Below, piece by piece: positions 27,163 through 36,512 of a DNA stretch of 47,137 nucleotides. The position numbers and the translations under genes are program-made. Source of the DNA: Paraburkholderia sp. SG-MS1 (lineage in GTDB: Bacteria; Pseudomonadota; Gammaproteobacteria; Burkholderiales; Burkholderiaceae). Within the stretch, counting starts at the first letter, position 1. Each line of letters starts with the position of its first letter. The notes beneath the pieces were generated by a model. That model made no database searches. It was not told where the DNA came from and saw nothing but the letters and a program-made list of their open reading frames with translations. The stretch spans positions 1 to 47,137 of the forward strand of contig NZ_NPIH01000091.1 of assembly GCF_012275575.1 (NCBI RefSeq). Reading direction: 5' to 3'.

Positions 27163-28347
27163 ATGAACGCCTGGTTATCCTGGCGTCCCGATGAGCGTAT
27201 CGCGCAAGTTGTGCGTGGTGTGCTGCGTCGCGGGACGCGAATGAGTCATTACCTGTTCAGCATCGTCGGCGGTGTCGCTGTCGTGCTGGCACTCGCGCTG
27301 TGGTTGATGCCGGCCTGGCGCGGCACGCTCGCCGCGCGGTTGATGCCGGTCATCTCCGCGGCGGTGCAAGCGGGTCCTGCCCGTCTGCTGCAGGGCAATC
27401 CGCTGCCGTCCTTTGGGCCGCCTGGCAACGTGGCTGCGTCTTCCGACGACACGCTGTCGGCCAACTCGACGAACGGTGCCGAAACGAACAACGGTGCAAA
27501 CAGCGGCGGCACCGGCCTTACCGTGAGCAATACCAGCTTCGACGGCGCTTTCGACGGCTCCGGCTCGGCCGGTATGGGCGTCGCGGCGCTGAACGGGCTC
27601 GATCCGCGCACCATGCAGAGCGTCACCGCGCTCGCGCGCATGATCCCGTCGCAGCGCGTGTCCGCCGATGCGCGTGACGATCGCGTGCTGATCTCGAGCC
27701 GTGAGCAGGATCTGGTCGCGTCGTACCTGGCGCGGCGTTATCGCGTCGCTCAGGAACCTGTCAGCGAGTTGGTGAAGGCAGCCTTCGACACGGGCCGCGA
27801 AGTCGGTCTCGATCCGCTCCTGTTGCTGTCGGTGATGGCGATCGAATCGGGCTTCAACCCGTACGCCGAGAGCGGCGTGGGTGCGCAAGGCCTGATGCAG
27901 GTGATGTCCAAAGTGCATTCGGACAAGTTCCAGTATTTTGGCGGCGAGAGCGCGGCCCTCGAACCGGTCGCGAATATCAAGGTGGGCGCGTTGGTGCTGA
28001 AGGATTGCATCGCCCGAGGTGGTTCGCTGCCAGGCGGTTTGCGTCTTTACGTCGGCTCGACCTCGCAGGACGACGGCGGCTACGGCGCTAAGGTGATGGC
28101 CGAGCGTGGCCGTCTGCGCGACGTGGCGCGGGGCCGCAAGGTGCCGATCAACGCGCCGCAGGCTCCGGTACTGACCGCGTCGACCACCACCAATGCGGCG
28201 GCCAGCGGCGGCAAGCGGGTGCAGGTGACGCTTCAGGGCGCCCATCAGCTGAGCGCGGCGAGCCCGGTGAAGGCGCCGGCGGCTCCTGAGGAGCAGGACG
28301 ACGCCAACACGAAGCACGTGGCATCGGCTTCGGAGTTGGGCGCCTGA
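27163..28347 (+). CDS. Membrane-anchored lytic transglycosylase (SLT domain)
   Basis: 394 aa. GGGAG ends 6 bases before the ATG. One membrane helix (about 30-50, 'YLFSIVGGVAVVLALALWLM') anchors it, followed by a Ser/Asn/Gly-rich linker (about 85-140). The soluble lytic transglycosylase domain lies around 200-310 with catalytic Glu228 in 'MAIESGFNPYAESGVGAQGL' and 'MQVM' next. It should cleave glycan strands of peptidoglycan in the periplasm, forming anhydro-MurNAc ends. The C-terminal 80 residues are Ala/Thr/Lys-rich without a known domain. The typical Tyr near the end of SLT domains appears as 'LRLYVGSTS' rather than the usual 'AYNAG', a family variant. Confidence 0.9.
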   Translation: MNAWLSWRPDERIAQVVRGVLRRGTRMSHYLFSIVGGVAVVLALALWLMPAWRGTLAARLMPVISAAVQAGPARLLQGNPLPSFGPPGNVAASSDDTLSANSTNGAETNNGANSGGTGLTVSNTSFDGAFDGSGSAGMGVAALNGLDPRTMQSVTALARMIPSQRVSADARDDRVLISSREQDLVASYLARRYRVAQEPVSELVKAAFDTGREVGLDPLLLLSVMAIESGFNPYAESGVGAQGLMQVMSKVHSDKFQYFGGESAALEPVANIKVGALVLKDCIARGGSLPGGLRLYVGSTSQDDGGYGAKVMAERGRLRDVARGRKVPINAPQAPVLTASTTTNAAASGGKRVQVTLQGAHQLSAASPVKAPAAPEEQDDANTKHVASASELGA

Positions 28348-28408
28348 AGCTGGGCGGCATGATCCCGATGTCGTTGTGGGCAATTTGATGTATGAGCGGC
28401 GGTTATGG

Positions 28409-28435
28409 AAAAAGGACACCTAGGTGTCCTTTTTT
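28409..28435. terminator. Perfectly palindromic bidirectional terminator
   Basis: A run of A followed by AGGACACC and its exact inverse GGTGTCCT and a run of T; the centre is CCTAGG. It serves the converging transglycosylase (+) and aminotransferase (-) genes. Confidence 0.88.
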
Positions 28436-28561
28436 GCGTCTGAAGGATCACAAGCGCGCGCGGCACGCTGGTGGTTGGCGCGTCAGGCGTGTGATGGCGC
28501 AGAGGGGTACTGGCAGGTCCACCGCGGAAAACCGAGCGCGGCCGATCCCGCCTGCGGCCTC

Positions 28562-29758
28562 TCAATGCCGCCCGAAGAGCTTCGCCAACCGCTCGACCGC
28601 CTCCTCCAGCTTCGGATAGGCCGTGGCATACGACAACCGGATGTACTCCTTCGGCGCGTGCGTGCCGAAGTCCATGCCCGGCACCAGCACCACGCCGGCG
28701 TCGTGCAGCATGGCTTTGGTGAGCGCCGCGCTGTCGCCAGCCGCCGGATGCGAGACGGTGCGGCAATCGGCATACACGTAGAAGGCGCCGTCCGGCATGA
28801 CCGGGACCGAGAAGCCCAGCGACTCCAGCGCCGGCGCGATGAAGTCGCGGCGGTGCTTGAACTCGAGGCGCCGCGCTTCATAGACGGCGATCGTTTCCGG
28901 CTCGAAGCAGGCGAGCGCCGCGTGCTGGGCGAGCGCCGATGCGCAGATGAACAGGTTCTGCGCGAGCTTTTCGAATGCGCCCACCATGCCGGGCGGCACC
29001 ACCAGCCAGCCAAGCCGCCAGCCGGTCATGTTGAAATACTTCGAGAAGCTATTGACTGTAATCACGTCGTCGCCGAACGAGAGCGCCGACACCGGCGCGG
29101 CGTCATAGCTCAAGCCCTGGTAAATCTCGTCGACGATGGTGAATCCGCCACGCGCCCGTACTGACTTGACGATGCGTTCGAGTTCGGCCGGTTCGATCGA
29201 CGTGCCGGTTGGGTTCGACGGCGACGCGAGCAGCACGCCGCGGGTGCGCTCGTTCCACAGGCGCTCGACATCGGCGGCGGTCAACTGGAAGCGTTCGGCC
29301 GGGCCGCTCGGCACCATCACTGGCTTGCCTTCGGCGGCGATCACGAAATGACGGTTGCACGGATAGCACGGATCGGGCATCAGCACTTCGTCGTCGCGAT
29401 CGACCAGCGCCGCGCAGGCCAGCAGCAACGCGGCGGAGGCGCCGGCGGTGACGACGATCCGCGCCGGATCGACGCTGACGCCGTAGACCGCGGCGTAATG
29501 CGCCGAAATCGCTTCGCGCAGCGCGTGCAGGCCGAGCGCATTGGTGTATTGCGTCACGCCGCGCCGCAGCGCATTGGCCGCTGCTTCGATGACCGGCTCG
29601 GGCGCGGTGAAATCGGGCTCGCCGATTCCCATGTGAATGATGTCGCGTCCGTCGCGCTCGAGAAGCGCTGCCTCCTTGGCCAGTTCCATCACGTAGAAAG
29701 GCTGGATGGCGTCGACACGCGCAGCAAGCCGCACCAAAGGTTCGGTCACGGAGTTCAT
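28562..29758 (-). CDS. PLP-dependent class I aminotransferase
   Basis: 398 aa. Fold-type I aminotransferase of the AspC/AlaA-like superfamily: 'HMGIGEPDF' near 43, 'VVTAGASAALLL' near 102, 'SPSNPTGT' at 179-186 and the PLP lysine Lys240 in 'NSFSKYFNMTGWRLGW'. The Arg that binds the substrate carboxylate is in 'IRLSYA' near the C-terminus. The substrate pair cannot be told; Asp, Ala and aromatic enzymes all share these motifs. It lies 140 bases past nusB on the same strand with a repeat-flanked hairpin in between, so it may have its own promoter. Confidence 0.92.
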   Translation of the reverse strand: MNSVTEPLVRLAARVDAIQPFYVMELAKEAALLERDGRDIIHMGIGEPDFTAPEPVIEAAANALRRGVTQYTNALGLHALREAISAHYAAVYGVSVDPARIVVTAGASAALLLACAALVDRDDEVLMPDPCYPCNRHFVIAAEGKPVMVPSGPAERFQLTAADVERLWNERTRGVLLASPSNPTGTSIEPAELERIVKSVRARGGFTIVDEIYQGLSYDAAPVSALSFGDDVITVNSFSKYFNMTGWRLGWLVVPPGMVGAFEKLAQNLFICASALAQHAALACFEPETIAVYEARRLEFKHRRDFIAPALESLGFSVPVMPDGAFYVYADCRTVSHPAAGDSAALTKAMLHDAGVVLVPGMDFGTHAPKEYIRLSYATAYPKLEEAVERLAKLFGRH

Positions 29759-29790
29759 ACAATCAAATCCAGTTCAGAAGCAAAAGCGGG

Positions 29791-29829
29791 ACGGCGTCCG
29801 GCGCGTTTGTCACGCGCGAAACGGCGTCC
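29791..29829. repeat. Hairpin flanked by ACGGCGTCC direct repeats
   Basis: ACGGCGTCC occurs at 29791-29799 and again at 29821-29829; between them GCGCGT (29801-29806) and ACGCGC (29812-29817) form a 6-bp hairpin over TTGTC. It sits between nusB and the aminotransferase gene. No U-tract is seen; role unknown. Confidence 0.4.
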
Positions 29830-29898
29830 CCGCAAACAGTTCGGCTTTGCCAGGCGAGGCGCGTGAGACCGGCGTGGCCGGCATCACGCAACTCATAC

Positions 29899-30333
29899 TC
29901 AATGCTTGCGAGCCGCCTGTGTTTCGTCAGCGCGCAGTTGCGCTGAGAGCTTGTCCAGCACGCCGTTCACGTACTTGTAGCCGTCGGAGCCACCGAACGT
30001 CTTGGCCAGTTCAACCGCTTCGTTGATGACCACGCGATAGGGAATATCGACGTGATTCTTCAGCTCGAACGCGGCAACCAGCAGCACCGCGCGCTCGACG
30101 GGCGAGAGCTGCTCGATGGGACGGTCGAGACACGGCGCGATGGCAGCGGAGAGCGCTTCCGAGTCGCGCATCACGCCATGCAGGATCGCGTCCAGATGCT
30201 CGTGATCCGCCTTGTCGAAGCCTTGCGCGCCGCGCAGTTGCGCGTCGATCTCGCCGGCGGGCGAACCCGACAGCAGCCACTGATAAAGCCCCTGCGTGGC
30301 CAGTTCGCGGGAGCGTCGGCGTGCGCTCTTCAT
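29899..30333 (-). CDS. nusB: Transcription antitermination factor NusB
   Basis: 144 aa, all-helical NusB. It works with NusE (ribosomal protein S10) at boxA sites in rRNA operons. Recognisable stretches are '[19 protein letters not shown]', '[20 protein letters not shown]' and '[20 protein letters not shown]' plus 'YVNGVLDKL'. The start overlaps the stop of ribH by 4 bases, the common ribH-nusB pairing. Basic extra residues at both ends are normal for betaproteobacteria. Confidence 0.97.
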   Translation of the reverse strand: MKSARRRSRELATQGLYQWLLSGSPAGEIDAQLRGAQGFDKADHEHLDAILHGVMRDSEALSAAIAPCLDRPIEQLSPVERAVLLVAAFELKNHVDIPYRVVINEAVELAKTFGGSDGYKYVNGVLDKLSAQLRADETQAARKH

Positions 30334-30836
30334 GCCTCTTCCTCTTCTTCGTCTTCTTCTTCGTCGTCGCCGCCGAGTTGTTCGAGCGCGACGGCGAGAT
30401 TCGCCATTTCGACGGCCACGCGCGCCGCGTCACGACCCTTCTCGGTCATGCGGGCGACGGCCTGTTCGTCGTTCTCGGTAGTCAGCACGGCGTTCGCAAC
30501 CGGAATGCCGAAGTCCAGACCGATGCGCGTGATGCCCGCGCCGCTTTCGTTCGACACCAGTTCGAAGTGGTACGTTTCGCCGCGAATCACCGCGCCGAGC
30601 GCGATCAGTGCGTCGAACTGCGCGCTTTCCGCGAGCTTTTGCAGCGCCAGGGGGATTTCCAGTGCGCCCGGCACGGTGACGAGCAGCACGTCTTCGCCGG
30701 TCACGCCGAGGCGTTCCAGTTCTTCGATGCAGGAGTCCGCAAGACCGTTGCAGACGGGTTCGTTAAAGCGCGCCTGGACGATGCCGATGCGCAGCCCGTC
30801 GCCGTCGAGATTCGGTTGGTATTGTCCGATTTCCAT
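30330..30836 (-). CDS. ribH: 6,7-dimethyl-8-ribityllumazine synthase
   Basis: 168 aa. It condenses 5-amino-6-ribitylaminouracil with 3,4-dihydroxybutanone phosphate, the step before riboflavin synthase. '[16 protein letters not shown]', '[16 protein letters not shown]', '[20 protein letters not shown]' and '[18 protein letters not shown]' are family-typical. The last dozen residues are almost all Asp and Glu ('[14 protein letters not shown]'), an acidic tail beyond the usual end. It follows ribBX after 48 bases and overlaps nusB. Confidence 0.97.
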   Translation of the reverse strand: MEIGQYQPNLDGDGLRIGIVQARFNEPVCNGLADSCIEELERLGVTGEDVLLVTVPGALEIPLALQKLAESAQFDALIALGAVIRGETYHFELVSNESGAGITRIGLDFGIPVANAVLTTENDEQAVARMTEKGRDAARVAVEMANLAVALEQLGGDDEEEDEEEEEA

Positions 30837-30884
30837 GTGAATTCCGTAATGTTTGAGTGGGCGCTAAGCGCGTGAATAGTCGGA

Positions 30885-32018
30885 TCAGCCTTGCGGTGCC
30901 TGCGCGGCGCTGCCCGGCATCGGAACGAACCCCGTGACTTCGAGACCGTAACCCGACATGCTGCCCAGCTTGCGCGGGTTCGACAGTACCTGCATCTTGC
31001 CGACACCGAGCTCGCGCAGAATCTGCGCGCCGATGCCGTACGTCTTGAAATCGACCGGCCGGCGCTTGAGCGCGTTGGCTTTTTCCTTCGAGTCGAACGC
31101 CTTGAAGACGTCGATCAGATGATCTTTCGAGTCGCCGCAATTCAGCAGCACGACCACGCCGAGGTCGCGTTCCGCGATCTCTTTCATCGCCGCGTCCAGC
31201 GTCCACGAGTGCGTGGATTCGCCGACTTCGAGCAGATCCAGTACCGACAGCGGCTCGTGCACCCGCACCGGCGTGTCCTTGTCCGGGTTCGGCGTGCCGC
31301 GCACCAGCGCGATATGCGGCTGGCCGCTCGGCTGATCGAGATACATGACCGCGCGGAACGCACCGTGTGCGGTCTGCATGGTGCGTTCGCAAATACGCTC
31401 GACGATCGACTCGGTGCGGCTGCGGTAGTGGATCAGATCCGCGATCGTGCCGATTTTCAGGTCGTGCTCTTTCGCGAACTCCATCAGGTCGGGCAGGCGC
31501 GCCATCGTGCCGTCGTCCTTGATGACTTCGCAGATCACCGCGGCCGGCGTGAGACCCGCCAGCGCGGTGAAGTCGCAACCCGCCTCGGTATGGCCGGCGC
31601 GCACCAGCACGCCGCCGGGCTGGGCCATGATCGGAAAGATGTGGCCTGGCTGCACGATGTGCTCGGCTTTGGCATCCGGCGCGACCGCCGCGGCGATCGT
31701 GCGGGCGCGATCGGCGGCGGAAATGCCGGTGGTCACACCTTCGGCCGCTTCGATGCTGACCGTGAACGCCGTGCCGTATTGCGTGCCGTTGCGGTAGGTC
31801 ATCAGCGGCAGGTTCAGCAGCTTGCAGCGTTCCTGCGTGAGCGTCAGGCAGATGAGGCCACGGCCGTAGCGGGCCATGAAATTGATCGCTTCCGGCGTGA
31901 CGAACTCGGCGGCGATCACGAGGTCGCCCTCGTTTTCGCGGTCTTCTTCGTCGACGAGGATCACCATCCGGCCGGCTTTCAGTTCGGCGATGATCTCTGG
32001 AGTGGAGGCGAGCGTCAT
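30885..32018 (-). CDS. ribB: RibB fused to a degenerate GTP cyclohydrolase II domain (RibBX)
   Basis: 377 aa. Residues 1-205 are 3,4-dihydroxy-2-butanone-4-phosphate synthase ('[20 protein letters not shown]', 'GHTEAGCDF') and make the four-carbon unit for riboflavin from ribulose-5-phosphate. The rest aligns with GTP cyclohydrolase II, but where active enzymes have 'GDVFGSLRCDCG' for zinc this protein has '[13 protein letters not shown]', without the three Cys. The second activity is therefore probably lost, and a separate RibA is expected elsewhere. Such RibBX fusions occur in other proteobacteria. It lies between ribE and ribH; the 210-base gap before it contains a GC-rich hairpin but no FMN riboswitch pattern. 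Confidence 0.93.
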   Translation of the reverse strand: MTLASTPEIIAELKAGRMVILVDEEDRENEGDLVIAAEFVTPEAINFMARYGRGLICLTLTQERCKLLNLPLMTYRNGTQYGTAFTVSIEAAEGVTTGISAADRARTIAAAVAPDAKAEHIVQPGHIFPIMAQPGGVLVRAGHTEAGCDFTALAGLTPAAVICEVIKDDGTMARLPDLMEFAKEHDLKIGTIADLIHYRSRTESIVERICERTMQTAHGAFRAVMYLDQPSGQPHIALVRGTPNPDKDTPVRVHEPLSVLDLLEVGESTHSWTLDAAMKEIAERDLGVVVLLNCGDSKDHLIDVFKAFDSKEKANALKRRPVDFKTYGIGAQILRELGVGKMQVLSNPRKLGSMSGYGLEVTGFVPMPGSAAQAPQG

Positions 32019-32228
32019 GTTGGCGAGATTTTCGGGAAAGCGCGTATTTTACGCCACGCGCGAGTCCAAGTCGCCTCCGCCGGATGGCATAGGCCGTTTG
32101 GCCGACTGGCGATGGCCCCCGGGGCGTTGCTATGCTCGTCGAAATGATGCACGCATGAACGGGCTGAAAGCGGCAGGGCGCCGCGGCGAGCCCATGCGCG
32201 GCCGGGCCTTGAGCCCGGCGTGGGTCCG

Positions 32229-32843
32229 TTATTTCGGCGCGTTCAGCATGCGCTCGACGTAGCGCGCGATCAGATCGATTTCCAGATTCACCTGCGTGCC
32301 TTCACGCAAACGCTTGAGCGCGGTTACTTCGACCGTGTGCGGAATCAGGTTGATCGAGAACTCGCAACCGTCGTCGCGATCTTTAACCGAGTTGACGGTC
32401 AGGCTCACGCCGTTGACAGTGATGGACCCTTTGTATGCCAGATAGCGGCCGATCTCGCGCGGCGCCAGCACGCGCAGTTCGTGCGATTCGCCGACCGGCG
32501 CGAAGTGCGTGACCGTGCCGAGGCCGTCCACGTGGCCGGAGACGATATGACCGCCGAGCCGGTCGTGCGCGCGTAGCGCCTTTTCCAGATTCACTTCGCC
32601 GATTTCACCAAGGCCTGCCGTGCAGTTCAGGCTTTCGCGCGATACGTCGACTTCGAAAGAATGCGCGGTTTTCGCGACCACCGTCATGCAGGCGCCCTGG
32701 ATCGTGATGCTATCGCCGAGCTGCACGTCGCCGAGGTCGAGGCCGCCGGCTTCGACGTTCAGGCGCACACCCGCGTCGCCGTCCATGCCCAGCGGTTTGA
32801 CTGATTCGATGCGGCCCACTGCCGCGACGATTCCTGTGAACAT
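32229..32843 (-). CDS. ribE: Riboflavin synthase, alpha chain
   Basis: 204 aa made of two lumazine-binding repeats, beginning 'MFTGIVAAVGRIESV' and, in the second half, 'HIVSGHVDGLGTVTHF'. The catalytic-site segments 'DSITIQGACMTVV' and 'GSITVNGVSLTVNSV' are present. It joins two lumazine molecules into riboflavin. It starts 15 bases after ribD and is followed by a 210-base gap before ribBX. Gene naming differs between species (ribE or ribC). Confidence 0.97.
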   Translation of the reverse strand: MFTGIVAAVGRIESVKPLGMDGDAGVRLNVEAGGLDLGDVQLGDSITIQGACMTVVAKTAHSFEVDVSRESLNCTAGLGEIGEVNLEKALRAHDRLGGHIVSGHVDGLGTVTHFAPVGESHELRVLAPREIGRYLAYKGSITVNGVSLTVNSVKDRDDGCEFSINLIPHTVEVTALKRLREGTQVNLEIDLIARYVERMLNAPK

Positions 32844-32858
32844 CGTGCTAATCCTTGG

Positions 32859-34016
32859 TCATTTCGAAACGGAGGGGGGCGCGGGAGCCGTGCCGGTTTC
32901 GGCTGAGGTTTGCGGCGCGAAGCGCGCAAGAATCCGCAGATCGTCGCCGATCCGGTCGATCGCGTGGAAATTCAGTTTGACGCGGCCGTCGAGCGATTGC
33001 GGCGCGCCGAGGTTGAACATGCTCATTGAATCCATGCCGAGCAGGCTCGGCGCGAGATAGACGAGCAGTTCGTCGACACAGCCCTCGCGCAGCAGCGAGC
33101 CGTTCAGCTTGTAGCCCGCCTCGACGTGCAACTCGTTGACGTTGCGCTCGCCGAGCACCTTCAGCAGGCGAGGCAGATCGACCTTGCCGGCGGCGTTCGC
33201 CAGCTGGATGATCTCGGCGCCGCGATCGCGTAACGCGGCTGCCCGATCGGCATGGCGCTGATCGAGATTGCCGCAGAAGATCAGGGTGGGTGCGCCGGCC
33301 AGAATCTGTGCGTCCGGCGGCACGTCGAGCTGACTATCGATCAGCACGCGTTGCGGTTGGCGCGGCGTGTCGACCGCGCGTACCGTCATGCGCGGGTCGT
33401 CTTCCCTGACGGTGCCGATGCCGGTCAGAATCGCCGATGCGCGGGCGCGCCATGCGTGACCGTCTGCGCGCGCCGCTTCGCCGGTGATCCATTGGCTGAT
33501 GCCCGACGGTAAGCCGGTGCGGCCATCCAGCGACGCCGCCACTTTCATGCGGACCCATGGGCGGCCGCGCGTCATGCGCGACACGAAGCCGATGTTCAGT
33601 TCATGCGCTTCGTTCGCGAGCAGCCCGCAACGCACTTCGATGCCGGCGTCGCGCAGCATGGCGAGTCCGCGTCCGGACACTTGCGGGTTGGGGTCTTCCA
33701 TCGCCGCGACCACGCGCGCGACCTGCGCGTCGATGAGCGCGTTCGCGCACGGCGGCGTGCGGCCGAAGTGGCTGCACGGTTCGAGCGTCACGTAAGCGGT
33801 GGCGCCGCGCAGATCGTGGCCGCGCGAGCGCGCGTCCTTTAACGCGCGAATCTCCGCGTGATCCTGGCCGGCCGGTTGCGTAAAACCTTCGCCGATCACT
33901 TCGCCGCTTTTGACGAGCACGCAACCTACGCGCGGATTCGGATCGGTGGTGTACATGCCGCGCCTGGCCAACGTGAGCGCGCGTTCCATATGGACGAAGT
34001 CGGTTTGCGAAAACAT
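32859..34016 (-). CDS. ribD: Bifunctional pyrimidine deaminase/reductase
   Basis: 385 aa. The N-terminal cytidine-deaminase domain has the zinc site 'HAEIRALKDA' with 'LEPCSHFGRTPPCANALI'. The C-terminal reductase domain starts around residue 155 with 'RPWVRMKVAASLDGRTGLP' and 'SQWITGEAARADGH'. It performs the second and third steps of riboflavin synthesis. A Pro/Ala-rich tail ends the protein. It is the first rib gene of the run, 81 bases past hemL on the same strand. Confidence 0.96.
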   Translation of the reverse strand: MFSQTDFVHMERALTLARRGMYTTDPNPRVGCVLVKSGEVIGEGFTQPAGQDHAEIRALKDARSRGHDLRGATAYVTLEPCSHFGRTPPCANALIDAQVARVVAAMEDPNPQVSGRGLAMLRDAGIEVRCGLLANEAHELNIGFVSRMTRGRPWVRMKVAASLDGRTGLPSGISQWITGEAARADGHAWRARASAILTGIGTVREDDPRMTVRAVDTPRQPQRVLIDSQLDVPPDAQILAGAPTLIFCGNLDQRHADRAAALRDRGAEIIQLANAAGKVDLPRLLKVLGERNVNELHVEAGYKLNGSLLREGCVDELLVYLAPSLLGMDSMSMFNLGAPQSLDGRVKLNFHAIDRIGDDLRILARFAPQTSAETGTAPAPPSVSK

Positions 34017-34097
34017 CGGGATCCGGTCGGGTACGGTGGCTAGGCTATATCGAGTTTCGGTTTCGGCGGTCTCTGCTGCTTCGACGCCGCGCGGGCC

Positions 34098-35381
34098 TCA
34101 GGCCGCGAGCGACGCAAAGGCGCCGCGCGCCGCGTCGATCGTGGCGTCGACGATCGCATCGTCGTGAGCGATCGACACGAAGCCCGCCTCATACGCCGAC
34201 GGCGCGAAGTACACGCCCGCGTCGAGCATCTTGTGGAAGAACGCGTTAAAGCGCGGCACGTCGCTCTTCGTGACTTCGGCGAAGCTGGTCGGGATCGACT
34301 CGGTGAAGTAGAGGCCGAACATGCCGCCAAGCGAATCGGCCGCGAACGGCACCTTCGCTTCGCCTGCGACTTGCGCGAGCCCCTGCACGAGGCGTGCGGT
34401 GCGTGCCGCGAGCGTGTCGTAGAAGCCCGGCGCCTGGATCAGTCGCAGCGTCTTCAGGCCCGCGGCAACCGCGATCGGATTGCCCGACAGCGTGCCCGCC
34501 TGATACACGCCGCCGAGCGGCGCGAGATGAGCCATGATGTCGCGCCGTCCGCCGAAGGCCGCCGCCGGCATGCCGCCGCCAATCACCTTGCCCAGACACG
34601 TGAGGTCCGGCGTGATGCCGTACACCTCTTGCGCGCCGCCGAGCGCCACGCGAAAGCCGCACATCACTTCGTCGAAGATCAGCACCGAGCCGTATTCACT
34701 GCACAGGCGACGCAACGCCTGCAGGAATTCCGGCGTGGCGCGCACGAGGTTCATGTTGCCCGCGACCGGCTCGACGATCACCGACGCGATCTCGTTGCCG
34801 AACGCCTTGAACGCTTCTTCGAGTTCGGCGACGTTGTTGTATTCGAGCACGGTGGTGTGCTTCGCGATATCCACCGGCACGCCCGCCGAGGTCGGATTGC
34901 CGAAGGTCAGCAGGCCCGAGCCGGCCTTGACGAGCAGGCTGTCCGCGTGACCGTGATAGCAGCCTTCGAACTTGACGATGCGGCTGCGGTTCGTGAAGCC
35001 GCGCGCGAGACGCAGCGCGCTCATGGTGGCTTCCGTGCCGCTCGACACCATGCGGACCTGTTCGATCGACGGCACGAGCTTGCAGATCTCTTCGGCGATT
35101 TCCACTTCCGACTCCGTCGGCGCGCCGAACGAAAAGCCGTTGGCCAGCACGCGCTGCACGGCTTCGAGCACTTCCGGGTGAACGTGGCCAAGGATCATGG
35201 GGCCCCACGAGCCGATGTAGTCAATGTAGCGTTGGCCGTCCGCGTCCCAGAAGTAGGGGCCTTGCGCGCGCTCGATAAAGCGCGGCGTGCCGCCGACGGA
35301 ACGGAAGGCGCGCACCGGCGAGTTCACGCCGCCAGGAATGGTGCGTTGCGCGCGTTCGAAGAGGAGTTCGTTTTTGGACAT
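34098..35381 (-). CDS. hemL: Glutamate-1-semialdehyde 2,1-aminomutase
   Basis: 427 aa, identical in layout to E. coli HemL. It converts glutamate-1-semialdehyde to 5-aminolevulinate for haem. The PLP lysine is Lys265 in '[16 protein letters not shown]', the numbering of the E. coli enzyme. '[18 protein letters not shown]', '[19 protein letters not shown]' and '[12 protein letters not shown]' are diagnostic. It sits directly before the riboflavin genes and may share their transcript. Confidence 0.97.
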   Translation of the reverse strand: MSKNELLFERAQRTIPGGVNSPVRAFRSVGGTPRFIERAQGPYFWDADGQRYIDYIGSWGPMILGHVHPEVLEAVQRVLANGFSFGAPTESEVEIAEEICKLVPSIEQVRMVSSGTEATMSALRLARGFTNRSRIVKFEGCYHGHADSLLVKAGSGLLTFGNPTSAGVPVDIAKHTTVLEYNNVAELEEAFKAFGNEIASVIVEPVAGNMNLVRATPEFLQALRRLCSEYGSVLIFDEVMCGFRVALGGAQEVYGITPDLTCLGKVIGGGMPAAAFGGRRDIMAHLAPLGGVYQAGTLSGNPIAVAAGLKTLRLIQAPGFYDTLAARTARLVQGLAQVAGEAKVPFAADSLGGMFGLYFTESIPTSFAEVTKSDVPRFNAFFHKMLDAGVYFAPSAYEAGFVSIAHDDAIVDATIDAARGAFASLAA

Positions 35382-35496
35382 GGCGATGGCTGGAATTGGG
35401 GTTGCGCAGCGGCGCAGGTTGCCCGTGGGCGATTCGCGCGATGCTGGGACAGGTGGAGAAATTGTACCGGAGTCGGCGTGAACGGGTCTTGCAGCG

Positions 35497-35517
35497 GGCC
35501 CGATGGCGGCCCGATGG
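35497..35517. repeat. GGCCCGATGG tandem pair
   Basis: GGCCCGATGG at 35497-35506 is repeated at 35508-35517 (11-base spacing) in the 168-base gap between hemL and the EVE-like gene. The gap otherwise shows TACAAT on the minus strand (35466-35461) that could be a hemL -10 box without a good -35. Confidence 0.3.
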
Positions 35518-35550
35518 AGTCCTTATGGCGCGGCTCGTGCGCCACCCCTT

Positions 35551-36180
35551 TTAACGCTGTTGCGCGCGTTTCGTCACGACCTTTTTCGCCCTGGTTCGGG
35601 TTGCCGGCGCGCGTCTTGGCTTGCTTGCCGTCTTGCGCGTCGAGTCATCGAGACCTGGCGCCGCGCCTTGTGCGGCCGCCGCCTGCGCGGTGACTTTGCT
35701 CGAACGCGTGTGGGCCGCTGGCCCGTCGAGTTTCGGCGGCTTGCGTTTGCCCGTGAGTTCGGCCCAGCGCTTTTCCAGCGCGCCTTCGGCGATCGGCTTG
35801 ATTACGGTGCCCGAACTCTGCGCGTCCCATGTCTGCACCGAGAACGGAAACGTGCGCAACATCTCGCGCGGGATCACCGGTGCTTCGTGCGCGTCGACGA
35901 GCCAGTCGTACACGAAGTCGATGCATAGGCGATAGCCGCGTTTCGTCGCCGGGTCGGGGACTTCATAGGGAGCACGCGTTACGTAACCCGAGCCGAAGAT
36001 GCCTTTCGGTTGCAGCGCGACGCGATGCAGGAATACGCGATCGCCCGGCAGGATGCTGCGCGCAAATCCGCAGCCCCACACGTCGCTGACCGCGACGCCC
36101 GTGGCGACGCGTTTCGCGACGTCGGGCAACTCGGGCCACGGCCATTTCTTGGGGCTCCAGATCAGCAGGAAGGCGGTCAT
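35551..36180 (-). CDS. EVE/PUA-like domain protein with H1-like basic tail
   Basis: 209 aa. Residues 1-125 look like the EVE (PUA-superfamily) fold: 'LLIWSPKKWPWPELPDV', 'VSDVWGCGFARSILPGDRVF' and 'LQPKGIFGSGYVTRAPYEVP'. The same N-terminal module occurs in some HNH-type modification-dependent endonucleases, where it reads modified bases. Here the nuclease half is absent; from about 140 on the chain is Lys/Arg/Ala/Thr-rich and repetitive ('RKTASKPRRAPATRTRAKKV'), like bacterial H1-like DNA-binding tails. I infer a nucleic-acid-binding protein, possibly recognising modified bases. No catalytic motif is visible. It follows hemL's upstream gap on the minus strand. Confidence 0.75.
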   Translation of the reverse strand: MTAFLLIWSPKKWPWPELPDVAKRVATGVAVSDVWGCGFARSILPGDRVFLHRVALQPKGIFGSGYVTRAPYEVPDPATKRGYRLCIDFVYDWLVDAHEAPVIPREMLRTFPFSVQTWDAQSSGTVIKPIAEGALEKRWAELTGKRKPPKLDGPAAHTRSSKVTAQAAAAQGAAPGLDDSTRKTASKPRRAPATRTRAKKVVTKRAQQR

Positions 36181-36512
36181 CGCATGCTCGAAGCAGAAGG
36201 GGCGGGAGAAGGGCGTGCGTAGTTTCGGGTTGCGGCCCGAACGGTCAGGCGGCAGCTTAACCGATCAACGGCGCGCTTGCCGCGTGATGTTCACCCAGTG
36301 GCCGCCCGGCCATGTTCGCATGTGAAAACCGGCGAGGCACGGCTAAACACGGCGAGATACGACGCGAACGACGCGAACGACGCGAACGACGCGCATGGCT
36401 CAGGCACTCGCAAGCCCGAGCCCGTCGCGTACAATCGACCCCGATACATTGCCGCTGTCCCGTTCTACCCGTTCCGCTGCCGATGACGGCGCGGCGCTCC
36501 ATCCGGATTCCC
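36181..36512. other. Divergent intergenic region with 9-bp tandem repeats
   Basis: The 332 bases between the EVE-like gene (-) and the drug exporter (+) hold no gene I support. GACGCGAAC is repeated three times from 36361 with a fourth imperfect copy to 36396. TACAAT at 36430-36435 could be a -10 box for the exporter, but no -35 of quality matches it. Confidence 0.5.
36361..36396. repeat. 9-bp tandem repeat (GACGCGAAC, about 4 copies)
   Basis: Three exact copies of GACGCGAAC followed by GACGCGCAT, starting 152 bases upstream of the exporter start. Copy number may vary between strains; no function is apparent. Confidence 0.7.

Noticed and set aside
32019..32228. FMN riboswitch before ribBX
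   Set aside because: FMN riboswitches often precede ribB. I read this gap on the minus strand and found only a CCGGGC/GCCCGG hairpin, none of the conserved RFN blocks. The gap upstream of ribD (34017-34097) is too short and also lacks them.
36312..36482. N-terminal extension of the Bcr/CflA exporter
   Set aside because: The added residues are translated tandem repeats and basic low complexity, and no ribosome site serves them.
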